A stretch of 64,000 nt of DNA from Methylobacterium sp. Leaf108 (GTDB taxonomy: Bacteria > Pseudomonadota > Alphaproteobacteria > Rhizobiales > Beijerinckiaceae), in assembly GCF_001423265.1 (NCBI RefSeq), contig NZ_LMND01000023.1, positions 310,001 through 374,000 of the forward strand. The letters run 5' to 3'. The position numbers and the translations under genes were made by a program. Below are positions 35,308 to 44,785 of the stretch, piece by piece (the first letter of the stretch is position 1; every line of letters starts with the position of its first letter). Under the pieces are notes generated by a model. It did no database searches, was not told the origin of the DNA, and saw nothing but the letters and a program-made list of their open reading frames with translations.

Positions 35308-36326
35308 GCGGCCGCTCCGGCCGGGAACTCCGAGACCAGCCGGTCGACGATGCCCTCGACCCCGAACCGGACCGGATCGGTGGCCGGCAGGCCGTGGGCC
35401 TCGGCCAGATGCGCCAGCAGCGCCCTGGCCGGCGCCTCGTCCATGGCCTGGGTGTTCACGGCGATGCCGACCGGGCGGATGCCGGGGTTGGTGAGGCTGC
35501 CGAGCTGCACGGTCAGGTCGATCACCGCCTGGATCGAGGGCAGCGGATGCTTGACGCCGCGCATGGCGGTGCGGCTCGGCTCGTGGCAGACCACGAAGGC
35601 ATCCGCCTGCGCCCCGTGCAGCAGCCCGAGGCTGACCCCGGCGAAGGAGGGGTGGAACAGCGACCCCTGCCCTTCGATCAGGTCCCAGTGGTCGGGCGCG
35701 GCGGCCGGGGCGATCCACTCCACGGCACCGGAGATGAAGTCGGCCACCACCGCGTCGATCGCCACCCCGCGCCCGGAGATGAAGACGCCGGTCTGGCCGG
35801 TGGCCCTGAAGTCGGCGTCGAGGCCGCGCTCGCGCATGCCGCGCTCGAGCGCCAGCACCGTGTACTTCTTGCCCACCGAACAATCGGTGCCGACGCTGAG
35901 CAGGCGCCGGCCCGGCCGCGGCGTGCCCTTGCCGGTGTCGAAGGTCTCGTCGGTGTGGCGCACGTCGTGGAGGGCGCGCCCGTTGCGCTCCGCCGCCTCG
36001 GCGATCCGAGGGATCGACCCGAGGCGCACGTGCAGGCCGCTGGCGACGTCGAGCCCGGCCTCCAGGGCGGCCACGACCTCGTCGACCCAATGGTCGGGCA
36101 GGACGCCGCCGGCGTTGGCGACGCCGACCACCAGGGTGCGGCAGCCCTTCTCCACCGCTTCCGCCAGTGTCAGGTCGGGGATGCCGAGGTCGGCGGAGCA
36201 GCCCGGCATGCGCAATTGCCCGACGCACCATTCCGGGCGCCAGTCGGCGATGCCGTAGGCGGTCTTGGCGGCGAGGCGGTCGGGCACGTCGCCGAGGAAC
36301 ATCAGGTAGGGCGTTGCGATCTGCAT
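35304..36326 (-). CDS. dgcN: D-glutamate N-acetyltransferase DgcN (DUF1611)
   Basis: This 340-residue protein has a C-terminal P-loop-like segment SVGTDCSVGKKYTVLALERG and downstream DHWDLIEGQGSLFHPSFAGV. An N-terminal Rossmann-like part begins MQIATPYLMFLGDVPDRLAA. Characterised relatives acetylate D-glutamate using acetyl-CoA as the first step before DgcA racemisation. It is translationally coupled with dgcA. No DgcR-type LysR regulator is next to the pair; the divergent gene is maiA. Confidence 0.86.
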   Translation of the reverse strand: MQIATPYLMFLGDVPDRLAAKTAYGIADWRPEWCVGQLRMPGCSADLGIPDLTLAEAVEKGCRTLVVGVANAGGVLPDHWVDEVVAALEAGLDVASGLHVRLGSIPRIAEAAERNGRALHDVRHTDETFDTGKGTPRPGRRLLSVGTDCSVGKKYTVLALERGMRERGLDADFRATGQTGVFISGRGVAIDAVVADFISGAVEWIAPAAAPDHWDLIEGQGSLFHPSFAGVSLGLLHGAQADAFVVCHEPSRTAMRGVKHPLPSIQAVIDLTVQLGSLTNPGIRPVGIAVNTQAMDEAPARALLAHLAEAHGLPATDPVRFGVEGIVDRLVSEFPAGAAA

Positions 36327-36520
36327 GGCGTAGGTTCACCCGTCAGGCACGTCGCGGACCACCGGGCCGCGTCGATCTCGCCTGCGTCTATGCGCGACGA
36401 TGGACCGCTTGCCAAATGCGGGATGACGGGCGAGGCGAACGCCTGCGCGACCGGCGACGCCTTGCGGTCCCGGTCGAACTCGGGCGTGGTCCTCGGCCGG
36501 TACGGATGGGAGGATGCGGC

Positions 36521-37165
36521 ATGAAGATGTACGGCAACTGGCGCTCGGCCGCCGCCTTCCGGGTGCGGATCGCCCTGAACCTCAAGGGGATCGCCTACGA
36601 GGAGACGTTCCTCGACCTCGATGCCGGCGAGCAGCTGCGGCCCGATTTCCTGGCGATCAACCCGCAGGGCGCGGTACCGGCGCTGTTCGACGGCGACGGG
36701 CCGCCGCTGACGCAGTCGCTGGCGATCCTCGACTACCTCGAGGACATCCATCCCGAGCCGGCCCTGCTGTCTGCCGAGCCGCGGGCGCGGGCGAGGGCCC
36801 GGTCCCTGGCGCAGGTGGTCGCCTGCGACACCCATCCGCTCTACGTGCCGCGGGTGCGCAACCGCCTGATGGAGGCGCACGCCATTCCGCGCGAGGAGAT
36901 GCTCGGCTTCGTGCGGCATTGGTTCGGGCGCGGCCTCGCCACCCTGGAGACGCGGCTCTCCACGGAGGCCGGCACCGGCCGCTACGCGCAAGGCGACGCG
37001 ATCAGCCACGCGGACCTCTGCCTCGTCAGCCTCTGGGTCGGCACCGGCATCTTCGGTGTCGAGACCGCGGCCTATCCCACCGTGCGCCGGATCGCCGAGG
37101 ATTGCCTGTCGCAGGAGGCCTTCGCCAGGGCACACCCTCTGCGCCAGCCGGGCGCCCCGGCGTGA
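36521..37165 (+). CDS. maiA: Maleylacetoacetate isomerase (zeta-class GST)
   Basis: This 214-residue glutathione-dependent isomerase converts maleylacetoacetate to fumarylacetoacetate in tyrosine/homogentisate breakdown. The N-terminal thioredoxin-like domain starts KMYGNWRSAAAFRVRIALNL; the first Ser of the zeta-class active-site loop is kept, but the following position is Ala. LPQ-like INPQGAVPALFDGDG and LTQSLAILDYLEDIHPEPAL bind glutathione. The C-terminal helical domain has YAQGDAISHADLCLV. The ATG has GGGAGGA upstream. Homogentisate pathway partners are not in the window. Confidence 0.9.
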   Translation: MKMYGNWRSAAAFRVRIALNLKGIAYEETFLDLDAGEQLRPDFLAINPQGAVPALFDGDGPPLTQSLAILDYLEDIHPEPALLSAEPRARARARSLAQVVACDTHPLYVPRVRNRLMEAHAIPREEMLGFVRHWFGRGLATLETRLSTEAGTGRYAQGDAISHADLCLVSLWVGTGIFGVETAAYPTVRRIAEDCLSQEAFARAHPLRQPGAPA

Positions 37166-37355
37166 GGCAGGACCCCGGTGCCCCATCCGCGAGTTGGTGC
37201 AGGCGCGGCCAGGGATTATGCCGGGCGCGACGGACGTGCCGGGCGCGAAATTGAGTGCGGGCTTGGATTTTGCTCACGGTTGGCGGGTAAGGTCGCCGCC
37301 GGGCCGCGAACGATCGCCGGAACCGACGAACCGGTGACGGCCTGAACGAGACAAC

Positions 37356-37369
37356 GGCCGGAAACGGCC
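37356..37369. repeat. Short hairpin with GAAA tetraloop before ndh
   Basis: GGCCG-GAAA-CGGCC forms a 5-bp stem capped by a stable GNRA-type loop, 26 bases upstream of the ndh start at 37396. It would lie in the 5' leader. Its role is unknown and it may be chance at this GC content. Confidence 0.4.
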
Positions 37370-37395
37370 GATCGGGGATGAGGGGCGAGGACGGC

Positions 37396-38727
37396 ATGGT
37401 ACCGGGTGAAACCGAGGACAATCTGCACCGGATCGTGGTGGTCGGCGGCGGCGCGGCGGGCCTTCAGCTCGCCACCAAGCTCGGCGACACGATGGGGCGG
37501 CGCAAGACGGCACATGTCACCCTGGTCGACCGCGCACGGACCCACATCTGGAAGCCGCTGCTGCACGAGGTCGCCGCGGGCAGCCTCGACGTCGGCCACC
37601 ATGCGGTGGACTACCTCCATCACGCCCACCGGCACCATTTCCGCTACCGCATCGGCCAGATGACCGGCCTCGACCGGGCCGCCAAGACGATCCAGCTCGG
37701 GGCGAGCTTCGACAACGAGGGCCGCGAAGTCACCCCCGTGCGTGCGATCCCCTACGACACCCTCGTGATGGCGGTGGGCTCCACCACCAACGATTTCGGC
37801 ACGCCCGGCGTGAAGGAGCACGCCATCGCCCTCGACACGCAGGAACAGGCGGTGCGCTTCCACCAGCGCCTCGTGAACGGGATGCTGCGCGCCCATACGC
37901 AGGTCGGGCCGGTCCGTCCCGGCCAGCTCCACGTCACCGTGATCGGTGCCGGTGCCACCGGCACCGAGCTCGCCGCCGAACTCCACCGCACCACCCGGGA
38001 CGTGGCCGCCACCGGCATGGACCGGATCGACCCCGCCAAGGATCTCAAGATCACCCTGGTGGAGGCGGCCGACCGCATCCTTCCCGCCGTGCCGGCCCGC
38101 CTGTCGGGCGAGGTGATGACGCTTCTGAACAAGATCGGCGTCGAGGTCAGGATCCAGGCCCGGGTGACGGAGGTGCGGGCCGACGGCGTGCAGCTCGCCG
38201 ACGGCGGCTTCATACCCTCCGAGCTGGTGGTGTGGGCCGCGGGCGTGAAGGCGCCGCCGTTCCTCAAGGACATCGGCGGCCTCGAGACCACCCGCAACAA
38301 CCAGCTCGTGGTGACGCCGACGCTCCAGACCACCCGCGACCCGGCGATCTTCGCGATCGGGGACAACGCCTATCTCGTGGAGGCCGGCGCCGACGCGCCG
38401 ATTCCGCCCCGCGCCCAGGCGGCCCACCAGCAGGCGAGCCACCTCATCAAGCAGATCCCCAACATCATCGCCGGCAAGCCGCTGAAGCCCTTCAAATACC
38501 GCGACTTCGGCTCGCTGGTGTCGCTCGGCGAGTACACCACCGTGGGCAACCTGATGGGGTTCATCCAGGGGAAGAACATGTTCATCGCCGGGCTGTTCGC
38601 GCGGTTCATGTACCGGTCGCTGTACAAGATGCACGAGCAGGCCCTGCACGGCACCATCAAGACGGCGCTCGACGCCGTCGCGCGGGCGCTCACCCGGCGC
38701 ACCGAGGCCCGCGTGAAGCTGCATTAG
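37396..38727 (+). CDS. ndh: Type II NADH:quinone oxidoreductase (NDH-2)
   Basis: This roughly 443-residue FAD enzyme passes electrons from NADH to quinone without proton pumping. Visible are the FAD-binding HRIVVVGGGAAGLQLATKLG, the NADH-binding VTVIGAGATGTELAAELHRT, and FAIGDNAYLVE with PPRAQAAHQQASHLIKQ, the NDH-2 quinone-site AAHQQ motif. The C-terminal segment (FIAGLFARFMYRSLYKMHEQ) is an amphipathic membrane anchor. ATG at 37396 has GAGGA close upstream; ATG at 37378 in the same frame is an alternative. The small gene at 38740 follows by 12 bases. Confidence 0.92.
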   Translation: MVPGETEDNLHRIVVVGGGAAGLQLATKLGDTMGRRKTAHVTLVDRARTHIWKPLLHEVAAGSLDVGHHAVDYLHHAHRHHFRYRIGQMTGLDRAAKTIQLGASFDNEGREVTPVRAIPYDTLVMAVGSTTNDFGTPGVKEHAIALDTQEQAVRFHQRLVNGMLRAHTQVGPVRPGQLHVTVIGAGATGTELAAELHRTTRDVAATGMDRIDPAKDLKITLVEAADRILPAVPARLSGEVMTLLNKIGVEVRIQARVTEVRADGVQLADGGFIPSELVVWAAGVKAPPFLKDIGGLETTRNNQLVVTPTLQTTRDPAIFAIGDNAYLVEAGADAPIPPRAQAAHQQASHLIKQIPNIIAGKPLKPFKYRDFGSLVSLGEYTTVGNLMGFIQGKNMFIAGLFARFMYRSLYKMHEQALHGTIKTALDAVARALTRRTEARVKLH

Positions 38728-38739
38728 GGGCGATCCGCG

Positions 38740-39051
38740 ATGATCGACATCATTCAGGCGTTGCAGCACCGCAACCCCGCCCTCGGGCCCTACGTCATTG
38801 TGCTGCGCGGGGATTCCCGTGCCCGCCACCCCACCGAGCCGGACAGCCTGAGCCCGGAGGCGCAGGCGTGGCTCGACGCGCACGCCCCCGGCGCGCGGCT
38901 CAGCACCGAGACCGTGCTGATCGCGCCCTACCCTGGCGCGATGCCGTCCGAGCGCATCCTGTCGGTGCTCGCCTTCGCCGATGCGCGCCAGCTCGCCGCT
39001 TTCGCGACGGCGTGGACGGGAGACGCGGAGGAAGAACCGGCGGAGGGGTGA
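38740..39051 (+). CDS. Small conserved hypothetical protein
   Basis: This 103-residue protein starts MIDIIQALQHRNPALGPYVI. It has an alpha/beta-like pattern with APYPGAMPSERILSVLAFAD and an acidic tail. No signal or membrane helix. It follows ndh after 12 bases and is probably co-transcribed. Similar proteins in Methylobacterium have no assigned function. An inverted repeat starts within its stop codon and may end transcription. Confidence 0.7.
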   Translation: MIDIIQALQHRNPALGPYVIVLRGDSRARHPTEPDSLSPEAQAWLDAHAPGARLSTETVLIAPYPGAMPSERILSVLAFADARQLAAFATAWTGDAEEEPAEG

Positions 39052-39086
39052 TACGGTTTGCGCTTGGATCAAGCGGGAACCGTATC
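39050..39086 (+). terminator. Inverted repeat acting as possible terminator (repeat element end)
   Basis: GATACGGTT-tgcgctt...aagcggg-AACCGTATC forms a long imperfect stem beginning at the stop codon of the preceding gene. There is no T-tract, so it is a hairpin of uncertain efficiency. It is also one end of the dispersed repeat described below. Confidence 0.55.
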
Positions 39087-39114
39087 ACCGAGCCCGCGCG
39101 GCGCCTGAGCGACG

Positions 39115-39152
39115 CCCATTTCCGCATCACGAAGTGATCAACCGGAAATGGG
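39115..39152. repeat. Hairpin with 10-bp outer and 5-bp inner stem
   Basis: cccatttccg pairs with cggaaatggg, and inside it atcac pairs with gtgat around a gaa loop. The stem is almost perfect and AT-richer than the surroundings. It belongs to the repeat element at 39050-39152. Confidence 0.75.
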
Positions 39153-39393
39153 ATGAGACCGTCCGGCTCGGCGATCGGGCCGGGCGCCTCTCGGTTTTCG
39201 AACGACCCTCGGTGCTCCGTCGTCACGGGGCCGCGTAGCGGAGCCCGGGATTCTGAAACACGGGCGTCGCAAGGTTTTGCGCGATCGGAAGCTCCGGATC
39301 TTGGGTGCACCCGTGGCGCCCCGAAATCACTGTGGTGCCCCGTGGGATCGCCTCGGCGCCCAGGTGCGCGAACCCTGGCCGCGACCGTCCCCG
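39153..39393. other. Intergenic remainder before the O-antigen-ligase-like gene
   Basis: Together with the repeat this makes a gap of about 340 bases between convergent genes. No recognisable gene, RNA or strong hairpin was found beyond the repeat element. Confidence 0.45.
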
Positions 39394-40710
39394 TCAGCGA
39401 GGCCTGTCCGCCGTCGCGGCGTGGTCGTCCCCTCCCCCCGCCAGCCACGTCAGTCTGGCGGCCTCAAGCGCCCAGACCATGCCCAGCATCATGTAGACGT
39501 GGCGCCATTTCTCGATGTCGATCTGCACCGCCTGCACGAAGAACATCAGTAGGGCCGGCCACACGATCTGGGCGTGCCGGCGATAGGGCGAAGCCCGCGA
39601 CATCAGCCGGAAACCGACGAAGCCGGTGGCGAGCACGAGCCCGATGAAGACCGCGCCGCCGAGCCAGCCGCCGTTGGCGAAGCTGCCCAGATAGGAGTTG
39701 TGCGGCTCCAGCGCGAAGGTGTTGCGCCAGCGCAGGGGTCCGAGGCCCAGGGGCGCCTCCACCAGCATGTTCAGGCCGCGCAGCTGGTTCCCGAAGCGCC
39801 CGGTCTCGCCCTCGTCGTAGTCCTGCGTGACCGCGGCGCGTTTCGCGAAGGTCTCGGCGGTGTCGCCCACGAGGAACAGCGCCCCGATGGCGAGCACGCC
39901 GGTGCAGAGGGCCATGGCGGTGAGGACGACGATCCGCCGGCGCAGGGCGCCCGAGGGGCTCGTGCGGTAGATCGCGACCACCATCACGGCGATGGCCACC
40001 AGCGAGCCACCCCAGGAGCCGCGCGAGAACGACAGGAAGATTGCCGCCATCAGGACGACCAACCCCGCCAGCGACAGGACCGGGCGGCGGCTGGTGCCGG
40101 CAAACAGGCCGTGCATCAGATAGAGCGCCCCCAGCGTCAGGAACGAGCCGAACACGTTGGGGTCCTTGAAGGTGCCCGCCGCCCGGCCGTAGACCATGAA
40201 CAGGCCCTCCCGCCCGATCACCCCGAAGTAGCCGAGGATGCCGAGCACCGCCGAGAACAGGCAGCTCGCGGCGTAGGCCTTCAGCGCGAGTTCGACCCGC
40301 GACGTGGTCTCGTCCGAGAACACCATGGCGAAGAACGCGCCGGTGACGGCGAGGTAGGCGAGCTGGATCGTCCAGGCCACCGGCAGCGCCTCGTCGAGAT
40401 AAGGCATCAGCCCGACGACGATGGCTCCGACGTAGAGCAGCAGCAGCACGACCATCGGCAGGATGCCGCGCTTGATGCGGATGCCGAGGCACAGCCAGAG
40501 CAGGATGGTGGGGATCGCCACCAGATCGTAGGGCGAGGTGTCCGAAAAGGCGAAGCAGGCGAAAAAGATGAACGCGGCGAGCATGACGGTGGCGACACCG
40601 CGCAGGACGCCGAGGACGGTGACGTCGGACCAGGCTCCCCGAGCCCAGGCCCCTCGGCTCCCGGCCCCTTGCCGCCGTCGCGACGGGGGGGCGGCGATGG
40701 ACGACGCCAT
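39394..40710 (-). CDS. O-antigen ligase family protein (Wzy/WaaL-like)
   Basis: This 438-residue polytopic protein has about 10-12 membrane helices. The Wzy_C region contains the large periplasmic loop with NTFALEPHNSYLGSFANGGW; the PHN motif is typical of O-antigen ligases and polymerases. It is predicted to join or polymerise lipid-linked glycans in the periplasm. It lies 86 bases downstream of murD, in the place where ftsW is usually found, but it lacks FtsW/RodA motifs. ATG at 40710 has GGAG upstream; GTG at 40716 is possible. It ends convergent with 38740-39051. Confidence 0.85.
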   Translation of the reverse strand: MASSIAAPPSRRRQGAGSRGAWARGAWSDVTVLGVLRGVATVMLAAFIFFACFAFSDTSPYDLVAIPTILLWLCLGIRIKRGILPMVVLLLLYVGAIVVGLMPYLDEALPVAWTIQLAYLAVTGAFFAMVFSDETTSRVELALKAYAASCLFSAVLGILGYFGVIGREGLFMVYGRAAGTFKDPNVFGSFLTLGALYLMHGLFAGTSRRPVLSLAGLVVLMAAIFLSFSRGSWGGSLVAIAVMVVAIYRTSPSGALRRRIVVLTAMALCTGVLAIGALFLVGDTAETFAKRAAVTQDYDEGETGRFGNQLRGLNMLVEAPLGLGPLRWRNTFALEPHNSYLGSFANGGWLGGAVFIGLVLATGFVGFRLMSRASPYRRHAQIVWPALLMFFVQAVQIDIEKWRHVYMMLGMVWALEAARLTWLAGGGDDHAATADRPR

Positions 40711-40796
40711 GCTCACGCACTCCACGGGGCGGAACGCACCCCGGTACAGGGGCGTATCAGGCGCCGGGAATGATTGAGATTTGGCGAAGGCGATCC

Positions 40797-42155
40797 TTAA
40801 AGAATCGCGCGCACCAGGTCCCTGAAGCGGTCGCCGCGTTCCTCGAAGCTGCGGAACTGGTCGTAGGAGGCGCAGGCCGGGGACAGCAGCACCACCGGTT
40901 CTGAGGCGTCGGACACCGCGGCCGCCTGCGCCGCGGCGCGCGTCGCCACGTCGAGGGTCTCGCACCGGGTGTAGGGGACGCGTCCCTCCAGGGTCTTCGC
41001 GAAATCGTCGGAGGCGGCACCGATGAGGTAGGCGTGGGCGATTCGGCCGAACAGCGGTGCAAGGGGCTGGATGCCGCCCTCCTTGGCCTTGCCGCCGAGG
41101 ATCCAATGGACGTCGTGGAAGGCGCAGAGCGCCTTGTCCGCCGAATCGGCGTTGGTGGCTTTCGAATCGTTGACGAAGAGCACGCGGCCCCTGCGGCCGA
41201 CCTCCTCCATGCGGTGCGGCAGGCCGGGGAAGCTGCTCAGACCCCGCTGCAGGCCCGCCGCATCGATCCCCAGGGCCTCGGCGCAGGCGGTGGCGAAGGC
41301 GGCGTTCTGACCGTTGTGGGCACCCCGCAGCGAGCCAATGCCGGTGAGGTCCGCGATCCGCTCGTCCCCGCGCCAGACCGCCGCCCCGTGGGCGGACAGA
41401 CCGTCGAAGCCCGGTTCCGGCTCGCCGACGTGGACGCGCACGAGGGGGCCTTCATGGCGCCCGGCGATGGCGCGGCTCGGCGCGTCGTCGATGCCGACGA
41501 CGGCCAGGGCGGCACCCGCCACGAGGCGTTCCTTGATCGCCGCGTAGTTCTCCATCGTCCCGTGCCGGTCGAGGTGGTCGGGCGTGATGTTGAGGAGCAG
41601 GCCGATGCTCGGGTCGAGCGTGGGCGTCAGGTCGATCTGGAAGGACGACATCTCGATGACGTGGACGCGGTCCTCGGCTGGCGGCGCCAGGGACAGGATC
41701 GCGGTGCCGATGTTGCCGCCCATCTGAACGTCGAAGCCGGCCTGCGCCAGGACGTGGGCGACGAGCGCGGTCGTGGTCGACTTGCCGTTGGTGCCGGTGA
41801 TGGCGACGAAGGGTGCGCCGGGCGCGATCTTGCGCCGCTCGCGGCAGAACAGCTCGATGTCGCCGACGATCTCGATCCCGGCGGCCTTCGCCATGCCCAC
41901 CGTCCAGTGCGGGGCCGGATGGGTCAGCGGCACGCCCGGCGCCAGGATCAGGGCGGCGAAGGACGACCAGTCGGCATCGCGCAGGTCCGCGGTGGCGATG
42001 CCCTGCGCCTGCGCTCGGGCCATACCCTCGGGGCTGTCGTCGCAGGCGACGACCGTGGCACCGCCGGCCTTCAGGCTGAGTGCGGTGGCAAGGCCCGACC
42101 CGCCGAGGCCGAACAGGGCGACGGTGCGGCCGGCGAAGGTGGTGGACGGGGTCAT
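40797..42155 (-). CDS. murD: UDP-N-acetylmuramoyl-L-alanine--D-glutamate ligase
   Basis: MurD adds D-glutamate to UDP-MurNAc-L-Ala in the cytosol, an ATP-dependent peptidoglycan precursor step. The 452-residue protein has the N-terminal nucleotide fold [17 protein letters not shown], the ATP loop [50 protein letters not shown] with the carbamylated-Lys region, and the C-terminal [19 protein letters not shown]. It follows mraY by 7 bases in the dcw cluster. Confidence 0.97.
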   Translation of the reverse strand: MTPSTTFAGRTVALFGLGGSGLATALSLKAGGATVVACDDSPEGMARAQAQGIATADLRDADWSSFAALILAPGVPLTHPAPHWTVGMAKAAGIEIVGDIELFCRERRKIAPGAPFVAITGTNGKSTTTALVAHVLAQAGFDVQMGGNIGTAILSLAPPAEDRVHVIEMSSFQIDLTPTLDPSIGLLLNITPDHLDRHGTMENYAAIKERLVAGAALAVVGIDDAPSRAIAGRHEGPLVRVHVGEPEPGFDGLSAHGAAVWRGDERIADLTGIGSLRGAHNGQNAAFATACAEALGIDAAGLQRGLSSFPGLPHRMEEVGRRGRVLFVNDSKATNADSADKALCAFHDVHWILGGKAKEGGIQPLAPLFGRIAHAYLIGAASDDFAKTLEGRVPYTRCETLDVATRAAAQAAAVSDASEPVVLLSPACASYDQFRSFEERGDRFRDLVRAIL

Positions 42156-42162
42156 GCCGCGC

Positions 42163-43248
42163 TCACCGCAGCTTCAGCGTGGCGAGGCCGGCGAGCGCCA
42201 GGATGACCGCGATGATCCAGAACCGGATCACCACCTGGGCCTCCTTCCAGCCCTTCTGCTCGAAATGGTGATGGATCGGCGCCATGCGGAAGACGCGCTT
42301 GCCCGTGAGCTTGAACGAGGCGACCTGGATGATCACCGACATCATCTCGAGGACGAACAGGCCGCCGACGATGGCGAGCACGATCTCGTGCTTGGTCGCC
42401 ACGGCGATGGTGCCGAGCAGGCCGCCCAGCGCCAGGGAGCCGGTATCGCCCATGAAGACCTGCGCCGGGGGCGCGTTGAACCACAGGAAGCCCAGGCCCG
42501 CCCCGATCACCGCACCGCAGATCACCGCGAGTTCGCCGCTGTCGCGCACGTAGTTGACCTGCAGGTAGCCGGCCGTGAAGACGTTGCCGACGAGGTAGGC
42601 GATCACTCCGAAGGTGCCGCAGGCGATCATCACGGGCACGATGGCGAGGCCGTCGAGCCCATCGGTCATGTTCACGGCGTTGCCCGCGCCGACGATGACG
42701 AAGGCGGCGAACAGCACGTAGAACCAGCCGAGGTTGATCAGGGCGTCCTTGAAGACCGGGAAGGCGAGGTGGTTCTGGAGCGAGGTCGGGGAGTAGACCG
42801 CGATCACGGTGCAGGCGGCGATGGCGATCGCCGCTTCCAGGATGAGCCGGAACCGGCCGGAGAAGCCCTTGTGCGACTGCTTCGTCACCTTGAGGTAGTC
42901 GTCGTAGAAGCCGATCGCGCCAAAGCCCAGGGTCACCGCCAGCACGGTCCAGACGTAGTGGTTGCGCGGGTTGGCCCACAGCAGGATCGCCACCACGACG
43001 CCCGCCAGGATCATCAGGCCGCCCATGGTCGGCGTGCCGCGCTTGGTCAGCAGGTGCGATTGCGGCCCGTCCTCGCGGATCGGCTGGCCCTTGCCCTGGC
43101 GCAGGCGCAGGGACGAGATGATCAACGGTCCGAACCAGAACACGAACAGGCCCGCCGTGAACAGCGCGCCGCCCGTGCGGAAGGTGATGTAGCGAAAGAC
43201 GTTGAGGGCCGAGAGCGTACCGCTCAGGTCCGACAGGAGATACAGCAT
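42163..43248 (-). CDS. mraY: Phospho-N-acetylmuramoyl-pentapeptide transferase
   Basis: MraY transfers phospho-MurNAc-pentapeptide to undecaprenyl phosphate, making lipid I at the inner membrane. The 361-residue polytopic protein contains [20 protein letters not shown], the Asp pair [20 protein letters not shown], the catalytic Asp in [13 protein letters not shown] and the His motif [17 protein letters not shown] at 43248 ([20 protein letters not shown]) was chosen by the conserved N-terminus. It follows murF by 100 bases. Confidence 0.97.
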   Translation of the reverse strand: MLYLLSDLSGTLSALNVFRYITFRTGGALFTAGLFVFWFGPLIISSLRLRQGKGQPIREDGPQSHLLTKRGTPTMGGLMILAGVVVAILLWANPRNHYVWTVLAVTLGFGAIGFYDDYLKVTKQSHKGFSGRFRLILEAAIAIAACTVIAVYSPTSLQNHLAFPVFKDALINLGWFYVLFAAFVIVGAGNAVNMTDGLDGLAIVPVMIACGTFGVIAYLVGNVFTAGYLQVNYVRDSGELAVICGAVIGAGLGFLWFNAPPAQVFMGDTGSLALGGLLGTIAVATKHEIVLAIVGGLFVLEMMSVIIQVASFKLTGKRVFRMAPIHHHFEQKGWKEAQVVIRFWIIAVILALAGLATLKLR

Positions 43249-43348
43249 CCAGGACTCGATCGCGGCGGTTTGAGGTCGACGGGAGACCGGACTCCGGCAA
43301 GGCCGCCCGCCCCGCCGAAGCAACGCTCGAACCGTCGTTCCGGACGAC

Positions 43349-44785
43349 TCAGCGTGGCTGGGGGTTCGCGTAGCGGGCTTTGAGGGCTTCGACAATCCGG
43401 CCCATGCGGATGCTGTTGGAGCCCTTCACCATCACGACGTCGCCGGGACGGACGAACCCGAGCAGCGGATCGACGAGGTCGGCCGACGTCGCGGCCGCGA
43501 GCCCGCGCCGGGACATCGGCAGGGCCTCGAACAGGTGGCGCATCAGCGGCCCGGCTGTGAAGACGTGGTCGATCCCGCCCGCCTCGACCGCATCGGCTAG
43601 GGCGCGATGGTGCTCCTCGCCGGCCTGGCCCAGTTCGAGCATGTCGCCGAGCACCGCGATCCGGCGCCCGCGCGGACCGGTCTCGACGGTGGCCAGGGTG
43701 CTGAGCGCCGCCCGGATCGAGGCGGGATTGGCGTTGTAGCTCTCGTCGATGAGGAAGGCCTCGCCCGCGTCGAAGGCCAGGGCGGTGCGCTCGCCGCGCC
43801 CCACCGGCGGCTTCAGGCTCGCCAGCGAAAGGGCGGCCAGGGCGAGGTCCGCCCCGAGGGCGTGGACGACCGCCATGACGCCCAGGGAGTTCATGGCCAC
43901 GTGCCGGCCCGGCGTGCCGATCTGGTAGGTCACGGGCGTGCCCATCACCTGCGCCTCCACCACCGACAGGTCGGGGCGGACGACAATGCGCGAGGCCCTG
44001 ACATCGGCCTGCGCGTGCTCGCCGAAGCTCACGACCCGGCCCGCCTGCGAGGCGAGGGCGTGGGCCAGCAGGCGCGGATAGGCCGGGTTGTCCCGGTTGA
44101 GGATCGCGACACCGCCGGGGACGAGGCCGGAGAAGATCTCCCCCTTGGCGTCGGCGATGGCCGAGAGCGAGGCGAAATGCTCGATGTGCACCGGCTCCAC
44201 CGTGGTCACCAGGGCGACGTCGGGCCGGACCATGGCGGTGAGGGGCACGATCTCGCCCCCGTGGTTCATGCCGACCTCGAACACGCCGTAGGCGGCGGAC
44301 GCCGGCATCCGGACGAGGGTGAGGGGTACGCCCCAATGGTTGTTGTAGGAGGCGACCGAGGCGTGGGTCTCGCCCTGCGCCGACAGGACGTGGCGCAGGG
44401 CCTCCTTGGTGCCGGTCTTGCCCACCGAGCCGGTGACGGCGACGATCCTGGCGGCGGTGCGCCGGCGCGCTTCCACCCCCAACGCGCGCATGGCGGCGAG
44501 GACCGGATCGGCGCCGGTGCCAGCGACGGACAGGACCGCCCCGGCCCCGGCGAATTCCTCGGCACGGCTCGCGTCGACGACGGCCATCCCGGCACCCTGC
44601 GCCAATGCGGCACGCACGAAATCGTGACCGTCCCGGGCTTCTCCGGCAATGGCGAAGAAGAGGTCGCCGGGCTGGAGGGTGCGGGTGTCGATGGAGGCCC
44701 CGGTGACGGGCTTGGCATGCCCGTGGACGGTTCCGCCGGTGGCGGCGGTGAGGGCTTCGGGAGTCCAGAGGGGAGACGCGTTCAC
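43349..44785 (-). CDS. murF: UDP-N-acetylmuramoyl-tripeptide--D-alanyl-D-alanine ligase
   Basis: MurF joins D-Ala-D-Ala to the UDP-MurNAc tripeptide, completing the pentapeptide. The 478-residue protein has the N-terminal domain [20 protein letters not shown], the ATP loop [31 protein letters not shown], and [20 protein letters not shown]. No ATG is near the N-terminus. GTG at 44785 overlaps the stop of the antitoxin gene as GTGA; TTG at 44788 is also possible, with AAGGA upstream of both. murF therefore appears translationally coupled to brnA and not directly to murE. Confidence 0.95.
   Translation of the reverse strand: MNASPLWTPEALTAATGGTVHGHAKPVTGASIDTRTLQPGDLFFAIAGEARDGHDFVRAALAQGAGMAVVDASRAEEFAGAGAVLSVAGTGADPVLAAMRALGVEARRRTAARIVAVTGSVGKTGTKEALRHVLSAQGETHASVASYNNHWGVPLTLVRMPASAAYGVFEVGMNHGGEIVPLTAMVRPDVALVTTVEPVHIEHFASLSAIADAKGEIFSGLVPGGVAILNRDNPAYPRLLAHALASQAGRVVSFGEHAQADVRASRIVVRPDLSVVEAQVMGTPVTYQIGTPGRHVAMNSLGVMAVVHALGADLALAALSLASLKPPVGRGERTALAFDAGEAFLIDESYNANPASIRAALSTLATVETGPRGRRIAVLGDMLELGQAGEEHHRALADAVEAGGIDHVFTAGPLMRHLFEALPMSRRGLAAATSADLVDPLLGFVRPGDVVMVKGSNSIRMGRIVEALKARYANPQPR

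Larger units (their letters stand above)
39050..39152 (-). repeat. Dispersed non-coding repeat element with two palindromes
   Basis: A roughly 100-base unit: palindrome gatacggtt...aaccgtatc, a GC-rich middle containing the complement of cgcgcgggctcggtga, then a second hairpin (39115-39152). A diverged copy in the opposite orientation sits at 30484-30561. The sequence is not coding. It has the character of a REP/BIME-like intergenic element. Confidence 0.65.

Noticed and set aside
39153..39390. Possible gene fragments between the repeat and the O-antigen-ligase-like gene
   Set aside because: Only short Arg/Pro-rich frames with no start signal or family resemblance.
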